NCBI GenBank assembly: GCA_002868905.1
Contig: PKUA01000051.1
Location: forward strand, 1 to 49,335
Direction: 5' to 3'
From: Desulfuromonas sp.
Lineage (GTDB): Bacteria > Desulfobacterota > Desulfuromonadia > Desulfuromonadales > Geothermobacteraceae
DNA: 49,335 bases
Shown here: piece after piece, positions 26,424 to 36,285 of the stretch
How positions within the stretch are numbered: position 1 is the stretch's first letter
How the letters are laid out: each line of letters starts with the position of its first letter
Program-made: the position numbers and the translations under genes
Notes under the pieces: model-generated
Told to the model about the DNA's origin: nothing
What the model saw: only the letters and a program-made list of their open reading frames with translations
Database searches by the model: none

Positions 26424-27356
26424 ATGAAAGTTTTTTCAGGGAATGCCAATCAGGACCTCGCAACGGAGATTTGCGACCGCCTCGACGTTCCATTGGGAAA
26501 TGCGAAGGTCAAAACATTTTCAGATGGCGAGATCATGGTTGAGATTCAGGAGAACGTCCGCAACATGGATGTTTATATTGTGCAGTCGACCTGCGCACCT
26601 GCAAACCATAACCTGATGGAACTTCTCGTGATGACCGATGCCCTGAAGCGTGCCTCGGCCGCCAGCATCAACGCAGTCATCCCTTACTTCGGCTATGCTC
26701 GTCAGGATCGCAAGGTTGCTCCCCGCACGCCGATCACCAGCAAGTTGGTCGCCAACCTGATGTGCGTCGCCGGTCTGGACCGGATGGTCACGGTTGATCT
26801 TCACGCCGGGCAGATCCAGGGATTTTTTGACATCCCGGTCGACAATCTCTACGCAGCTCCGGTGATTTTGTCTGACTTAATGGATAAATTCAATGGCGAG
26901 CCGCTTGTTGTCGTCTCGCCGGATGCCGGCGGTACCGAGCGGGCCAGGGCTTTTGCCAAGCGGCTCGATGCCGGTTTGGCTATTATCGATAAGCGCCGGA
27001 GCGGGCCGAATGTTTCCGAGGTCATGCACATCATCGGTGAGGTGGCAGGCCGAACCTGCGTCATTGTCGATGACATGATCGATACGGCCGGAACCCTTTG
27101 CCAGGCGGCACAGGCCCTGAAGGAACAGGGTGCCGGTAAAGTTTACGCCAGCGCGACCCACCCTGTACTCTCCGGCCCGGCTCTGCAACGGATCAATGAC
27201 AGCTGCCTTGAGGAAGTCGTGGTGACCAACACTGTTCCAATGGGGGACAAGGAGAGTTCGTGTTCGAAACTCAGGACACTTTCCATCGGTGGCCTGCTTG
27301 CCGAAGCTATTCGCCGTATTGACGGCGGTGAATCGGTCAGTTCACTGTTTGTTTGA
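26424..27356 (+). CDS. prs: Ribose-phosphate pyrophosphokinase
   Basis: Makes PRPP from ribose-5-P and ATP for purine, pyrimidine, His, Trp and NAD synthesis. The 310-residue class I enzyme has [10 protein letters not shown], the flexible catalytic loop region [11 protein letters not shown] (about 92-102), [13 protein letters not shown] and the PRPP motif [13 protein letters not shown] (about 212-224). Length and motifs are standard. It is followed by rplY and pth in the widely conserved order prs-ctc-pth. Confidence 0.97.
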   Translation: MKVFSGNANQDLATEICDRLDVPLGNAKVKTFSDGEIMVEIQENVRNMDVYIVQSTCAPANHNLMELLVMTDALKRASAASINAVIPYFGYARQDRKVAPRTPITSKLVANLMCVAGLDRMVTVDLHAGQIQGFFDIPVDNLYAAPVILSDLMDKFNGEPLVVVSPDAGGTERARAFAKRLDAGLAIIDKRRSGPNVSEVMHIIGEVAGRTCVIVDDMIDTAGTLCQAAQALKEQGAGKVYASATHPVLSGPALQRINDSCLEEVVVTNTVPMGDKESSCSKLRTLSIGGLLAEAIRRIDGGESVSSLFV

Positions 27357-27423
27357 ACAAGAGATCGATTTAACGGATTAAAACAAACTTGAAGCGGATT
27401 TACGCAAGAAAGGGATAGAGAAA

Positions 27424-28065
27424 ATGGCCACTGCAGAATTGACAGTCAAGCAAAGAGCTGAATCTGGCAAGGGAGCGGCACGCAGCCTGCGTCGCGAGGA
27501 ACGGATTCCCGCCGTTGTTTACGGCAAGGAGCTGGGCAACTGTGCGATCAGTCTTGACCCGAAAGAGTTGAAGAAGGCGATTGCCACCGAGGCCGGTTGG
27601 AACACCTTGATCACCCTCAAGGGGGACGGCCCGTTTGACGGGAAACAGGTGATCCTGAAAGATATGCAGGTCGAAGCAATCCGGCGTAACCCGATTCACG
27701 CGGATTTCCACGCTATCGACATGAAGCAGGATGTCACCGTCATGGTTCCGGTGAGTGTTGTCGGTAAATCCGAAGGCGAGAAACTGGGTGGCGGTCTCGA
27801 GATTGTTCGTCATGAGCTTGAGGTCGTTTGTCTGCCGACCAATATTCCGGCCTCCTTTGAAATCGACGTCACTGAGATGAACATCGGAGACGTTGTCCAT
27901 GTCGAAGACATCGATGTGCCCGAAGGCGTTGTGATTCCCCACGATGTCAACTTCACCGTCGTGACCGTGGTCGGACGTAAGGCCGAAGAAGAGGAAGAGA
28001 CTGGTGAGGGCGCTGAAGAAGGCGTCGTGGTGGAAGAGGAAGCTGCCGAAGGCGGCGAGGAGTAA
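27424..28065 (+). CDS. rplY: 50S ribosomal protein L25, CTC form
   Basis: Binds 5S rRNA in the large subunit. The 213-residue product is the long CTC type: an N-terminal L25 domain (about 1-93, ARSLRREERIPAVVYG) and a C-terminal TL5-like beta domain (about 100-185), then a very acidic tail rich in Glu. The long form is linked to stress tolerance in Bacillus. ATG 27424 follows AAAGGGATAGAG. It sits between prs and pth as in many genomes. Confidence 0.95.
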   Translation: MATAELTVKQRAESGKGAARSLRREERIPAVVYGKELGNCAISLDPKELKKAIATEAGWNTLITLKGDGPFDGKQVILKDMQVEAIRRNPIHADFHAIDMKQDVTVMVPVSVVGKSEGEKLGGGLEIVRHELEVVCLPTNIPASFEIDVTEMNIGDVVHVEDIDVPEGVVIPHDVNFTVVTVVGRKAEEEEETGEGAEEGVVVEEEAAEGGEE

Positions 28066-28149
28066 CAGCTGCCGTTTGGGATGTAGGGGAGGGTGCTTTC
28101 GCCTATCCCGGCGTTTATTCAGGCTTCCGATGCTGGAAGAGGACTGTCT

Positions 28150-28728
28150 TTGAAGTTGATTGCCGGTCTCGGTAACCCGGGCGACAAATACGCCGGAACG
28201 CGTCACAATATCGGTTTTTTGATCGTGGATCGAGTCGCGGAGATGGCCGGCCTTGCCTTGAAAAAGAAGAATTTTCAGGGATTATGTGGTGTCGGGCGCA
28301 TTGACGGTGTTGAAATTACACTGTTGAAACCGCAAACCTACATGAACCGTAGCGGTGCCAGCGTAGGGTCCGCTCTTAAATCCCTCGGTGTTGATCCGGG
28401 GGATTTGATTGTCATCCATGATGATATCGAGCTCCCGTTTGGTCGTCTCCGGATCAAACAGGGGGGCGGCCACGGTGGCCACAATGGTATCCGGCATATT
28501 CGCGAAGTCCTGGGGCATGGCGAATTTGTTCGGGTAAAAGTGGGTGTCGACCGACCACCGGCCGGAGGGGATGTCTCGAACTGGGTGCTGCAAAACTTTT
28601 CGAGCAAAGAGAGGAAAAGCCTGACTGCCCTGGTTGACCACGCCGCCGAATGCGTCAGGACAACGTTGGTCGAAGGGGCCACACAGGCCATGAACCAATT
28701 CAATAATCGGGATTTGTCCGTTACATAA
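28150..28728 (+). CDS. pth: Peptidyl-tRNA hydrolase
   Basis: Releases tRNA from stalled peptidyl-tRNA. TTG 28150 is the likely start: AAGAGGA lies seven bases before it and the protein then begins MKLIAGLGNPGDKY, exactly like the family. A GTG at 28093 would add 19 unrelated residues. The 192 residues keep the catalytic His in GTRHNIGF, LLKPQTYMNRSG, VIHDDIELPFGRLR and GGGHGGHNGIRHI. It follows rplY by 84 bases and precedes hppA by 36. Confidence 0.95.
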   Translation: MKLIAGLGNPGDKYAGTRHNIGFLIVDRVAEMAGLALKKKNFQGLCGVGRIDGVEITLLKPQTYMNRSGASVGSALKSLGVDPGDLIVIHDDIELPFGRLRIKQGGGHGGHNGIRHIREVLGHGEFVRVKVGVDRPPAGGDVSNWVLQNFSSKERKSLTALVDHAAECVRTTLVEGATQAMNQFNNRDLSVT

Positions 28729-28764
28729 AAACCGCGGTATAGAGCAAAGAGAGGAAAAAGAGAG

Positions 28765-30783
28765 ATGAATATTGAGATGCTGGCTCCCGTGTTGGGAGTG
28801 ATCGGGTTCGTCATTGCAATCGTCTTGTACAATGTTGTCAAAGCGGAACCGGTTGGCAATGCACGGATGAAAGAGATTTCGGAAGATATCTATGGCGGCG
28901 CCATGGCCTTCCTGGGTCGTGAGTATCGTGTCCTGGCAGTTTTCATTGTTGTTGTTTTTGGTTTGATCGCCATGGGGATGAACTTCCAGACAGCCCTCGC
29001 TTTCTTGGGCGGTGCTATCTGCTCGATGACCTGCGGTTTTATCGGTATGAAGGCTGCGACTCGCGCTAACGTTCGGACCACCGAGGCGGCTCGCCTTCAT
29101 GGTCAGGCCAAAGCGCTAGAGGTCTCCTTTAATGGTGGTGCCGTTATGGGGCTGGCCGTTGCTTCACTCGGCTTGGTTGGAGTCGGTGTTGCCTACATCT
29201 GCTTCGGTGGCGACACCGAAACAGTCAGATATATCAACGGCTTCGCCATGGGCGCTTCCTCGATTGCCCTGTTTGCTCGCGTTGGAGGTGGTATCTACAC
29301 CAAGGCGGCTGATGTTGGCGCTGATCTGGTCGGCAAGGTCGAAGCTGGTATCCCCGAAGATGATCCGCGTAACCCGGGTGTTATTGCTGATAATGTTGGT
29401 GACTGTGTCGGTGACACGGCCGGTATGGGTGCTGACATTTTCGAATCGTATGTCGGTTCGATTATCGCGACCATGGCAATCGCTGCGGCCGCTGGCCCGA
29501 CTCTGCTGGCCAAACTCGGCGGCGGTGAAATGATTCAGGCAAATGCCATTATGCTGCCGCTGGTTATGGCAATGGTCGGCCTGGTCTTCTCCTTCATCGG
29601 CATCGGTTCAATGAAAGTTCTGAAGTCGATGGACCCGGCCAAGGCACTGCATTACACAACCTTTGTCGCTGCTGGCGGCTTTCTCGTGGCATCGTTCTTT
29701 GTTATCAGGGCCTACGGCCTGACGACGGGTGTTTTCTGGGCTGTTCTCGCCGGTACACTTGCCGGTATTGCCATCGGTCAGATTACCGAGTACTACACGG
29801 CCCATGCACCGGTGGTTCGCATCGCCGAGGCGAGCAAGACCGGTCCGGCGACCAACATCATTCATGGCCTCGCAGTTGGTCTTGAGTCGACGGCTCTGCC
29901 GATCCTGATTATCTGTATCGCAATCTTTATCGCCAATTACTTCGCCGGTCTTTACGGCATCGGTATTGCCGCTGTCGGCATGCTGGCGACCGTTGGTGTC
30001 ACCATGACGGTTGATGCTTATGGCCCGATTGCTGACAACGCTGGCGGTATCTCTGAAATGGCCGGTCTCGGCCCCGATGTCCGCAAAATCACGGACGGCC
30101 TCGACGCCATCGGCAACACCACCGCGGCTATCGGCAAAGGTTTCGCCATCGGTTCGGCTGCCCTGACCGCCCTGGCCCTGTTCTCTGCGTATGCGACGAC
30201 CGTTGGCCTGAAGGCGATTAATCTGATTGAACCGAAGGTTGTTATCGGTTTGCTCATAGGTGGTGCCCTGCCGTTCTTTATCGGTGCCCTGACCATGACT
30301 TCGGTCGGTCGCGCTGCCGGCAAGATGGTCGACGAGATTCGCCGTCAGTTCCGTGAAATTCCCGGTCTGCTTGAAGGGAAGGAAGGTGTCAAGCCGGACT
30401 CACAAAAATGTGTTGATATCTCAGCAGCTGCGGCCCTGAAAGAGATGGTCCTTCCGGGTGTCGTTGCCGTTGTCGCTCCGGTTGCCATCGGTTTCATCCT
30501 CGGTGCTGAAGCTCTCGGCGGTATGCTTGCTGGTGCAACTCTGGCTGGTGTTCTGCTGGCGCTGATGATGTCCAACGGTGGTGGCGCGTGGGACAACGCC
30601 AAGAAATACATCGAACAAGGTAAGGTCGATGGTGAAGTAAAAGGCGGCGATGCTCATGCCGCTGCCGTTATTGGTGACACCGTCGGCGACCCGTTCAAGG
30701 ACACCAGCGGTCCGGCCATGAACATCCTCATCAAGCTGATGAGCGTTGTTTCCCTGGTTATTGCGCCGTTGCTTGTTGTATAA
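28765..30783 (+). CDS. hppA: Membrane ion-translocating inorganic pyrophosphatase
   Basis: Hydrolyses cytosolic pyrophosphate and pumps H+ and/or Na+ across the inner membrane, saving energy from biosynthesis. The 672-residue protein has about 16 hydrophobic segments. The catalytic core shows [42 protein letters not shown] and the late [10 protein letters not shown] and [17 protein letters not shown]. In the K+ determinant [10 protein letters not shown] the residue after GNTTA is Ala, the K+-dependent type. Whether the ion is Na+ or H+ I cannot settle by eye. A strong hairpin terminator follows. Confidence 0.96.
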   Translation: MNIEMLAPVLGVIGFVIAIVLYNVVKAEPVGNARMKEISEDIYGGAMAFLGREYRVLAVFIVVVFGLIAMGMNFQTALAFLGGAICSMTCGFIGMKAATRANVRTTEAARLHGQAKALEVSFNGGAVMGLAVASLGLVGVGVAYICFGGDTETVRYINGFAMGASSIALFARVGGGIYTKAADVGADLVGKVEAGIPEDDPRNPGVIADNVGDCVGDTAGMGADIFESYVGSIIATMAIAAAAGPTLLAKLGGGEMIQANAIMLPLVMAMVGLVFSFIGIGSMKVLKSMDPAKALHYTTFVAAGGFLVASFFVIRAYGLTTGVFWAVLAGTLAGIAIGQITEYYTAHAPVVRIAEASKTGPATNIIHGLAVGLESTALPILIICIAIFIANYFAGLYGIGIAAVGMLATVGVTMTVDAYGPIADNAGGISEMAGLGPDVRKITDGLDAIGNTTAAIGKGFAIGSAALTALALFSAYATTVGLKAINLIEPKVVIGLLIGGALPFFIGALTMTSVGRAAGKMVDEIRRQFREIPGLLEGKEGVKPDSQKCVDISAAAALKEMVLPGVVAVVAPVAIGFILGAEALGGMLAGATLAGVLLALMMSNGGGAWDNAKKYIEQGKVDGEVKGGDAHAAAVIGDTVGDPFKDTSGPAMNILIKLMSVVSLVIAPLLVV

Positions 30784-30810
30784 AACCAGGATTAAGATGA
30801 ATCAACACCC

Positions 30811-30846
30811 GATAGCCGGAGCGTCAGCTCCGGCTATCGTTCTTTT
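30811..30846 (+). terminator. Rho-independent terminator after hppA
   Basis: GATAGCCGGAGC (30811-30822) pairs perfectly with GCTCCGGCTATC (30827-30838) around GTCA, followed by GTTCTTTTAT. It begins 27 bases after the hppA stop and separates it from ychF. Confidence 0.9.
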
Positions 30847-30872
30847 ATGACTGAAACGAGCAGGAATTCACC

Positions 30873-31967
30873 ATGGGTTTCAAATGTGGCATCGTCGGTT
30901 TGCCGAACGTCGGCAAGTCGACCATCTTCAACGCGATCACCTCGGCAGGGGCCGAATCGGCCAATTACCCGTTCTGTACCATCGAGCCCAACGTCGGCGT
31001 CGTGGCGGTTCCGGATGCCCGGCTCAATATTCTGTCTGACATCGTGCAGCCCCAGGCCGTTCTTCCGACGACCCTCGAATTTGTCGATATTGCCGGTCTG
31101 GTCGCAGGGGCAAGTCGGGGCGAGGGGTTGGGAAACCAGTTTCTCGGCCACATTCGCCAGGTGGATGCGATAGCGCACATTGTCAGGTGCTTCGAGGATG
31201 AAAACGTGGTCCATGTCGACGGTTCCGTCGACCCGCTGCGCGATGTCGAGGTTATCCAGACGGAATTGAACCTGGCGGACCTCGCCACGGTTGATAAGCG
31301 GATTGCGCGGATCGACAAGCAGGCCAAAAGCGGTGATAAGAAGATGCAGGAGGAGCTCAAGGCCCTGCAGGTTGTCGCCGAGACGCTCAACGAAGGCAAA
31401 CCTGCCCGCGCTGCCGACTTGAGCATCGAGCAGATTGGTTTTTTGCGAGAGTTGTGCCTGATCACCGAGAAACCAGTGATGTACGTGGCGAATATCGGAG
31501 AGCAGGATATCCCTGACGGCAATGAATTCGTCGCCAGACTGCAACAGCATGCCGAGGCGGAGCGGGCCGAACTGGTATTGATCTGCGGCAATATCGAATC
31601 GGAGATAGCCGAGTTGGAAGGAGAGGAGAAGGTCGAGTTCCTGCAGGATCTGGGATTCACGGAATCAGGCCTTAACCGGATGATTCGCGCCGGGTACAAG
31701 CTGCTGGGCCTTTCTACTTATTTCACGGCAGGGGTCAAGGAAGTTCGCGCCTGGACCGTTCCGGCCGGTGCCCTGGCACCGCAGGCGGCTGGGGTGATTC
31801 ATACCGATTTCGAAAAAGGGTTTATTCGGGCCGAGGTTATCGCCTACGACGATTTCGTCTCCTGCAAGGGGGAACACGGTGCAAAGGAAAAGGGGCGGAT
31901 GCGTCTCGAAGGGAAAGATTATTCAGTCAAGGATGGCGATGTCATGCACTTTCGATTCAATGTTTGA
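30873..31967 (+). CDS. ychF: Ribosome-associated ATPase YchF (OLA1/Obg family)
   Basis: Conserved P-loop protein that hydrolyses ATP rather than GTP and binds ribosomes; linked to stress and translation. The 364 residues show G1 GLPNVGKST (about 8-16), [10 protein letters not shown] (switch), the G3 region [11 protein letters not shown], NxxE in place of the GTP-specifying NKxD (here near VANIGEQD) and a C-terminal TGS domain (about 280-364, [25 protein letters not shown]-type). ATG 30873 has CAGGAA before it. It stands between a terminator and the rpsF operon. Confidence 0.96.
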   Translation: MGFKCGIVGLPNVGKSTIFNAITSAGAESANYPFCTIEPNVGVVAVPDARLNILSDIVQPQAVLPTTLEFVDIAGLVAGASRGEGLGNQFLGHIRQVDAIAHIVRCFEDENVVHVDGSVDPLRDVEVIQTELNLADLATVDKRIARIDKQAKSGDKKMQEELKALQVVAETLNEGKPARAADLSIEQIGFLRELCLITEKPVMYVANIGEQDIPDGNEFVARLQQHAEAERAELVLICGNIESEIAELEGEEKVEFLQDLGFTESGLNRMIRAGYKLLGLSTYFTAGVKEVRAWTVPAGALAPQAAGVIHTDFEKGFIRAEVIAYDDFVSCKGEHGAKEKGRMRLEGKDYSVKDGDVMHFRFNV

Positions 31968-32001
31968 TTCGCTTTGAGCTGAATTTACGTTGAACAGCAT
32001 T

Positions 32002-32031
32002 GCATTCGCGGATCAAATCATGGTAAACAAT
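32002..32031 (+). promoter_or_regulatory. Candidate promoter of the rpsF operon
   Basis: TTGCAT, an 18-base spacer and TAAACA, the latter preceded by TGG (extended -10 like), sit about 80-110 bases upstream of rpsF. The match is fair; it is the best pair in the gap after ychF. Confidence 0.4.
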
Positions 32032-32065
32032 TTATCTTTTGCGTCCATGGGGGGCGCAACTCCTT

Positions 32066-32086
32066 GCTCCGGCACAAGACCGGGGC
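32066..32086 (+). promoter_or_regulatory. Leader hairpin before rpsF
   Basis: GCTCCGG and CCGGGGC pair over 7 bp (one G-U) with loop CACAAGA, ending 24 bases before the rpsF ATG. rpsF leaders in many bacteria bind the S6:S18 dimer for feedback control, and this hairpin has the right place. I cannot verify that it matches the known S6:S18 motif. Confidence 0.35.
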
Positions 32087-32110
32087 TACTTAACTCGGAA
32101 GGAGAGCAAC

Positions 32111-32479
32111 ATGCGCAGTTATGAAACGATGGTGATCGTCCATCCAGAACTTGCCGGCGAGGCACTTGATGGAGCGGTCGAAAAGTTGAAGGAGATTCTC
32201 GAGTCGCAGGATGCCGAGATTCTCAAGTGTGACAATTGGGGGACCAGGAAGCTCGCCTACCTGGTCAAGAAACAGGCTCGCGGAACCTTCCTGCTGATGA
32301 TTTTCAAGGCCGGTTCCGATGTTATTGCAGAATTTGAACGGCGCATGAGGATTGATGAAAACATCCTCAAATTCCAGACCATTCTGCTGGACGAAGAGCC
32401 GACTTTCGCGGAGGAAGCCCCTGCTGAGGAAGCAGAGGCCGATACGGCCACCGAGCCAGCCGCCGAAGAAGCTGAATAA
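32111..32479 (+). CDS. rpsF: 30S ribosomal protein S6
   Basis: Platform protein that binds S18 and 16S rRNA. The 122 residues have the ferredoxin-like S6 domain (MRSYETMVIVHPEL, NWGTRKLAYLVKKQARGTF) and an acidic Ala/Glu-rich tail (about 98-122). GGAAGGAGAG lies directly upstream of ATG 32111; the longer frame to 32039 lacks an RBS. It starts the operon rpsF-rpsR-DUF2232-rplI-dnaB. Confidence 0.96.
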   Translation: MRSYETMVIVHPELAGEALDGAVEKLKEILESQDAEILKCDNWGTRKLAYLVKKQARGTFLLMIFKAGSDVIAEFERRMRIDENILKFQTILLDEEPTFAEEAPAEEAEADTATEPAAEEAE

Positions 32480-32507
32480 TTCTCATCCCCAATAAGGAGT
32501 CGAACCA

Positions 32508-32780
32508 ATGGCGTATCAAAGAAGAACTGGTGGTGGTGGCGGACCCAAGCGACGTTTCTCCCGGCGTAAAGGCTGCCGCTTCTGTGGTGATAAAGATCTG
32601 GTCATCAATTACAAGGTGTTGGAAAATCTCCGCCCGTTTCTTTCCGAACGTGGCAAGATCGTTCCGCGCCGGATCAGCGGCAACTGTGCAAAGCATCAGC
32701 GTAAGTTGACCACGGCTATCAAGCAGGCTCGTAATATTGCTCTGATTTCGTTCGCCTCGAGTCACAGCAAAGTCGATTAA
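32508..32780 (+). CDS. rpsR: 30S ribosomal protein S18
   Basis: Forms a heterodimer with S6 on the 30S platform. The 90 residues show the Arg/Gly-rich N-terminus, [36 protein letters not shown] and the basic end. It keeps a CxxC-like pair (CRFC) plus a later Cys and His, consistent with the zinc-binding form of S18. AAGGAG precedes the ATG. Confidence 0.97.
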   Translation: MAYQRRTGGGGGPKRRFSRRKGCRFCGDKDLVINYKVLENLRPFLSERGKIVPRRISGNCAKHQRKLTTAIKQARNIALISFASSHSKVD

Positions 32781-32799
32781 CCACAGCGGATTTTCAGCC

Positions 32800-33726
32800 A
32801 TGCCGGAAGGATATAAGCTGACGGCACTGGCAGTTGCCGCCACGCAACTGCTGTACCTGGTTTCAGGGGTCCTTGGCCCGCTAGGGGTGATGTTGAACCT
32901 CCTGATCCCGTTTCCGATCTGTTACGTTCTGCTGCGGTGTGGCCCTGCATTCGGTGCCGCCGTCGTGGCGCTGACAGCGGGGCTGCAGTTGGCAATGATC
33001 GGGCCGGAGGCGGTCGTTACTTACCTCCTGCAGTTCGGAATTGCCGGATTGGTGTTGGGGCTGCTGCTGGCCCGAGGTGGACGTTGGGATCGATCCGTCG
33101 CCCTCTGTTCCGCGGTCGTATTGCTCGTTGCAGGAATCGTCGCGTTCGGCTATGTCTCCAGCAGTGGCGGCAGTTTTGACGAAATGATCGGTACCTACCT
33201 GGACGCGGAGGCTGCAGCTGCGATGGACCTGGCCAAATCCGGCTCCCTCGATCCGGGACAACTGGCGGACTATCAGGAAATAATAACCGGGATGATCGCG
33301 TTTCTGAAGGAGACGTTTGTCACCTGGGTTGCCGTTATCTGCTGCGGGATGCTGCTGCTTCAGGTCGCTCTGTTGCAGTCGTTCAGTGGCGGCCATTATC
33401 AAATCCAGGGGCCTCGGTTCACGCAGTGGAAGGCTCCCGAGTTTTTGATCTGGTTGTTGATTCTTGCAGGATTCGGGGTGTTTTACCTCGAAGGGACAGG
33501 TCGGCAGGTCGCTTTGAATGCGCTGCTTATCCTGCTGCCGGTTTACTTCCTGCAAGGGATGGCGGTGGTCAGCTTCTTCTTCCTGAAAAAGAAGGTGCCG
33601 CCTCTCTTCAGGACGTTTGGTTATGTGCTGTTGACAATGCTCAACCCGTTCCAGATGATTGTCACCGGCATTGGGGTCTTCGACCTCTGGATCGATTTTC
33701 GCAAGCCAAGAATAAAACAGGAATAA
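32800..33726 (+). CDS. DUF2232 multi-pass membrane protein
   Basis: A 308-residue integral membrane protein of the YybS/DUF2232 type, whose function is unknown. I count about eight hydrophobic segments, with a polar loop near 125-165 (SSGGSFDEMIGTYLD onward). The gene for such a protein lies between rpsR and rplI in many Deltaproteobacteria and Firmicutes, and this context, more than any motif, supports the call. Start ATG 32800 is 20 bases after rpsR with a weak AGCGGA site. Confidence 0.8.
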   Translation: MPEGYKLTALAVAATQLLYLVSGVLGPLGVMLNLLIPFPICYVLLRCGPAFGAAVVALTAGLQLAMIGPEAVVTYLLQFGIAGLVLGLLLARGGRWDRSVALCSAVVLLVAGIVAFGYVSSSGGSFDEMIGTYLDAEAAAAMDLAKSGSLDPGQLADYQEIITGMIAFLKETFVTWVAVICCGMLLLQVALLQSFSGGHYQIQGPRFTQWKAPEFLIWLLILAGFGVFYLEGTGRQVALNALLILLPVYFLQGMAVVSFFFLKKKVPPLFRTFGYVLLTMLNPFQMIVTGIGVFDLWIDFRKPRIKQE

Positions 33727-33758
33727 AGTTTCTACACTTTCCATAAACGGAGGACGTC

Positions 33759-34211
33759 ATGGAAATCATTCTTACTGAAAATGTTGACGGACTTGGGCAG
33801 ATCGGTGATCTTCTCAAGGTCAAGGATGGCTATGCCCGCAACTTCCTGGTCCCCAAGGGACTGGCGGTCGCTGCCGATAAGCGTAACGTCAAGGAACTCG
33901 AGCACCAGAAGAGGGAGGCCGAGCGCAAGCTGCAGCGCGTGATGAAAGAGGCCGAACTTCTCAAGCAGAAGGTCGAAGGGTGTCGGGTTGAGATCTATCA
34001 TCGCGCCGGCGAAGAAGGCAAACTTTACGGTGCCGTCACCAGCATGGAAATTGAAGCCAAGCTGAATGCTGCAGGGATTGACATCGACCGGAGAAAGATT
34101 CAGCTGGCCGACCCGATCAAGCAGTTGGGCGATCACGATGTTGATGTGAAGCTCGATGCCGGCGTCATTGCCACTTTGAAGGTCTCCGTACTTCCGACCG
34201 AAGACGAGTAG
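33759..34211 (+). CDS. rplI: 50S ribosomal protein L9
   Basis: Large-subunit protein at the base of the L1 stalk that helps hold the reading frame. The 150 residues show the N-terminal domain with GLGQIGDLLKVKDGYARNFLVP, a long charged linker helix (about 40-75) and the C-terminal domain ending KVSVLP. ACGGAGGAC is placed nine bases before the ATG. A long hairpin lies between it and dnaB. Confidence 0.97.
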   Translation: MEIILTENVDGLGQIGDLLKVKDGYARNFLVPKGLAVAADKRNVKELEHQKREAERKLQRVMKEAELLKQKVEGCRVEIYHRAGEEGKLYGAVTSMEIEAKLNAAGIDIDRRKIQLADPIKQLGDHDVDVKLDAGVIATLKVSVLPTEDE

Positions 34212-34222
34212 TTCTACATATG

Positions 34223-34255
34223 CAGCCACGGCCGGGCAGATCCCGGTCGTGGCTG
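34223..34255 (+). other. Hairpin between rplI and dnaB
   Basis: CAGCCACGGCCGGG (34223-34236) and CCCGGTCGTGGCTG (34242-34255) form a 14-bp stem with one G-U and a five-base loop. It is followed by TTGCTTATCCC, not a true T-run, and ends 10 bases before the dnaB RBS. It may be a leaky terminator that makes far less DnaB than L9. Confidence 0.6.
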
Positions 34256-34278
34256 TTGCTTATCCCGGAGGTTTTTCA

Positions 34279-35661
34279 GTGGAGCCGTCCCAACACCGCC
34301 TGCCACCGCAGAATCTTGAGGCTGAGATGTCTGTTCTTGGCGGTATCCTGCTGGAAAACAGCGCCTTGAACAAGGTGATCGAAGCTCTGGAACCACAAGA
34401 CTTCTACCGCGAATCTCACCAGAAAATCTTCAATGCCATTATTGATCTTTCGGATCGTTCCGAGCCGGTCGATCTGATTACCCTCACCAGCATCCTCGAA
34501 CAGCGAGGTGATCTCGATGTCGTCGGTGGCAACGCCTATCTCGCCACCCTGGTTGACTACGTCCCGACTGCTGCGAATGTCGGCTACTACTGCAAGCTGG
34601 TCAAGCAGAAGGCGGTCGCTCGTCATCTGATCGGGACCGCCACGGAGATTGCGACTCGTGGGTACGAAGGGGGAGAGGTCGACGAGATTCTCGATTGGGC
34701 GGAAAAGTCGATCTTCGACATCACCGGCATGCACAGCCGTCCTTCGGTCTTTTCGACCAAAGACATCCTCAAAGATACATTCAAGGCGATTGAGGAGCTC
34801 TACAACCGAAAAGAGCACATCACCGGCGTCCCGACGGGGTTCGAAGACTTGGACACCATGACGGCCGGGTTGCAGGGGGGGGACCTGCTGATTGTAGCCG
34901 GTCGTCCCTCCATGGGGAAAACCGCATTTTGCCTCAATCTGGTTGAGGGGGCGGCCGATCCGCGACGCGACAAACCTGTCCCGACCCTGATCTTCTCCCT
35001 GGAGATGAGTAAGGAACAGCTGGTACAGCGGATGCTCTGCTCCCTGTCACATGTTGATGCCAGCCGCTTGCGGACCGGACACCTGGGGGAAACGGACTGG
35101 CCCAAGTTGACCCATGGTGCGGGTTTGTTGGCCGAAGCCCCTGTCTATATCGATGACACCCCCGGGATTACGGTGCTGGAGCTGCGTGCCAAGGCGAGGC
35201 GGCTCAAAGCCGACAAAGATCTCGGGTTGATCGTGGTCGATTACCTGCAGCTGATGCAGGGATCCCGCGGTGGAGGTCAGGAGAGCCGACAACAGGAGAT
35301 ATCCGATATCTCGCGTTCCCTGAAGGGGCTCGCCAAAGAGTTGAACGTACCGGTTGTTGCGCTCTCGCAGCTGAATCGCTCGTTGGAAAACCGGCCCAAC
35401 AAAAGGCCGATCATGGCTGATTTGCGCGAGTCGGGCGCGATCGAGCAGGATGCCGATGTCGTTATGTTCATTTATCGCGAAGCGGTTTACTGCGATGAAT
35501 GCAAGAGCCCGGAGAAGAACTGCGATAAAGACCACGCGCTTGATGCCGAGGTGATCGTCGGCAAACAGCGTAATGGACCGATCGGAACGGTCCACCTGAC
35601 ATTTCGCGGCCAATACACCCGCTTTGAAAACCAGAGCCGCCGCAAGGATCAGTCGATGTAA
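34279..35661 (+). CDS. dnaB: Replicative DNA helicase
   Basis: Hexameric 5'-3' helicase of the replication fork. The 460 residues have the N-terminal primase-interacting domain (about 1-110, PPQNLEAEMSVLGG), a linker, and the RecA-like domain (about 165-455) with Walker A GRPSMGKTAF, VDYLQLMQ and LRESGAIEQDADVVMFIYR. No intein is present. GTG 34279 is chosen because CCGGAGG lies seven bases before it; the frame continues to 34249. Last gene of the rpsF operon, convergent with folA after a 16-base gap. Confidence 0.97.
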   Translation: MEPSQHRLPPQNLEAEMSVLGGILLENSALNKVIEALEPQDFYRESHQKIFNAIIDLSDRSEPVDLITLTSILEQRGDLDVVGGNAYLATLVDYVPTAANVGYYCKLVKQKAVARHLIGTATEIATRGYEGGEVDEILDWAEKSIFDITGMHSRPSVFSTKDILKDTFKAIEELYNRKEHITGVPTGFEDLDTMTAGLQGGDLLIVAGRPSMGKTAFCLNLVEGAADPRRDKPVPTLIFSLEMSKEQLVQRMLCSLSHVDASRLRTGHLGETDWPKLTHGAGLLAEAPVYIDDTPGITVLELRAKARRLKADKDLGLIVVDYLQLMQGSRGGGQESRQQEISDISRSLKGLAKELNVPVVALSQLNRSLENRPNKRPIMADLRESGAIEQDADVVMFIYREAVYCDECKSPEKNCDKDHALDAEVIVGKQRNGPIGTVHLTFRGQYTRFENQSRRKDQSM

Positions 35662-35677
35662 TAGACTGCCCCGGTTG

Positions 35678-36160
35678 TCAGTTCGATGTCTCCTCGGCAC
35701 GGCGCCGGTAGAATTTTCGAGCAAAGCCCAGGTAGTTTTCCTGCCGGACCATTCCCCAGATTTCCAGATCGAGTTCAGGGAAATGCCGATCCCCGACAAA
35801 ATTCCCTTCTACGTAACTGATCACCAGACTGTTCGCCAGGGGGAGCGCTTCACGGTAAATCTGTTCGCCCCCGATGATGAATGCCTGCTTGCCAAGTCGT
35901 TTCGCCGTCTCCAGGGCATAGGGCAGGGTAGGACAAACAACGATCCCTTCAGTGGCGGGCAACGTTTGGCTAACAACCAGGTTGGCGCGCCCCTCCAAGG
36001 GCCGGCCGATGCTTGACCAGGTGTTGCGTCCCATGATGACGACCCCACCCCAGGTTAACTCCCGAAACAAATTCAGGTCCTCGGGCAGCTTCCATGGAAT
36101 TTTTCCTTCATGCCCAATGACATGGTCTGAGGTCATGGCGACGACCAGGGTCAGGTTCAT
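35678..36160 (-). CDS. folA: Dihydrofolate reductase
   Basis: Reduces dihydrofolate to tetrahydrofolate with NADPH. The 160-residue product shows the N-terminal LVVAMTSDHVIGHEGKIPWKLPEDL, with the catalytic acid in PEDL, the VIMGRNTWSSIGRPL NADPH segment and the IIGGEQIY motif. ATG 36160 has AAAGGGG before it; an in-frame ATG at 36193 would add eleven residues. It is convergent with dnaB and divergent from the small ORF at 36286. Together with folP it shows a normal de novo folate route; a thyA gene is not in view. Confidence 0.95.
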   Translation of the reverse strand: MNLTLVVAMTSDHVIGHEGKIPWKLPEDLNLFRELTWGGVVIMGRNTWSSIGRPLEGRANLVVSQTLPATEGIVVCPTLPYALETAKRLGKQAFIIGGEQIYREALPLANSLVISYVEGNFVGDRHFPELDLEIWGMVRQENYLGFARKFYRRRAEETSN

Positions 36161-36285
36161 GGTTGCGGCCCCTTTTTTTAACCCAGTGAACATTTCTGCC
36201 TGGTTTTGCGGTAGTATGTAGATATATGACCGGTTTTGTCTTTGGACCGGATGACAATCATGGGAGGGCCAGGGGAGGTGCTTCG

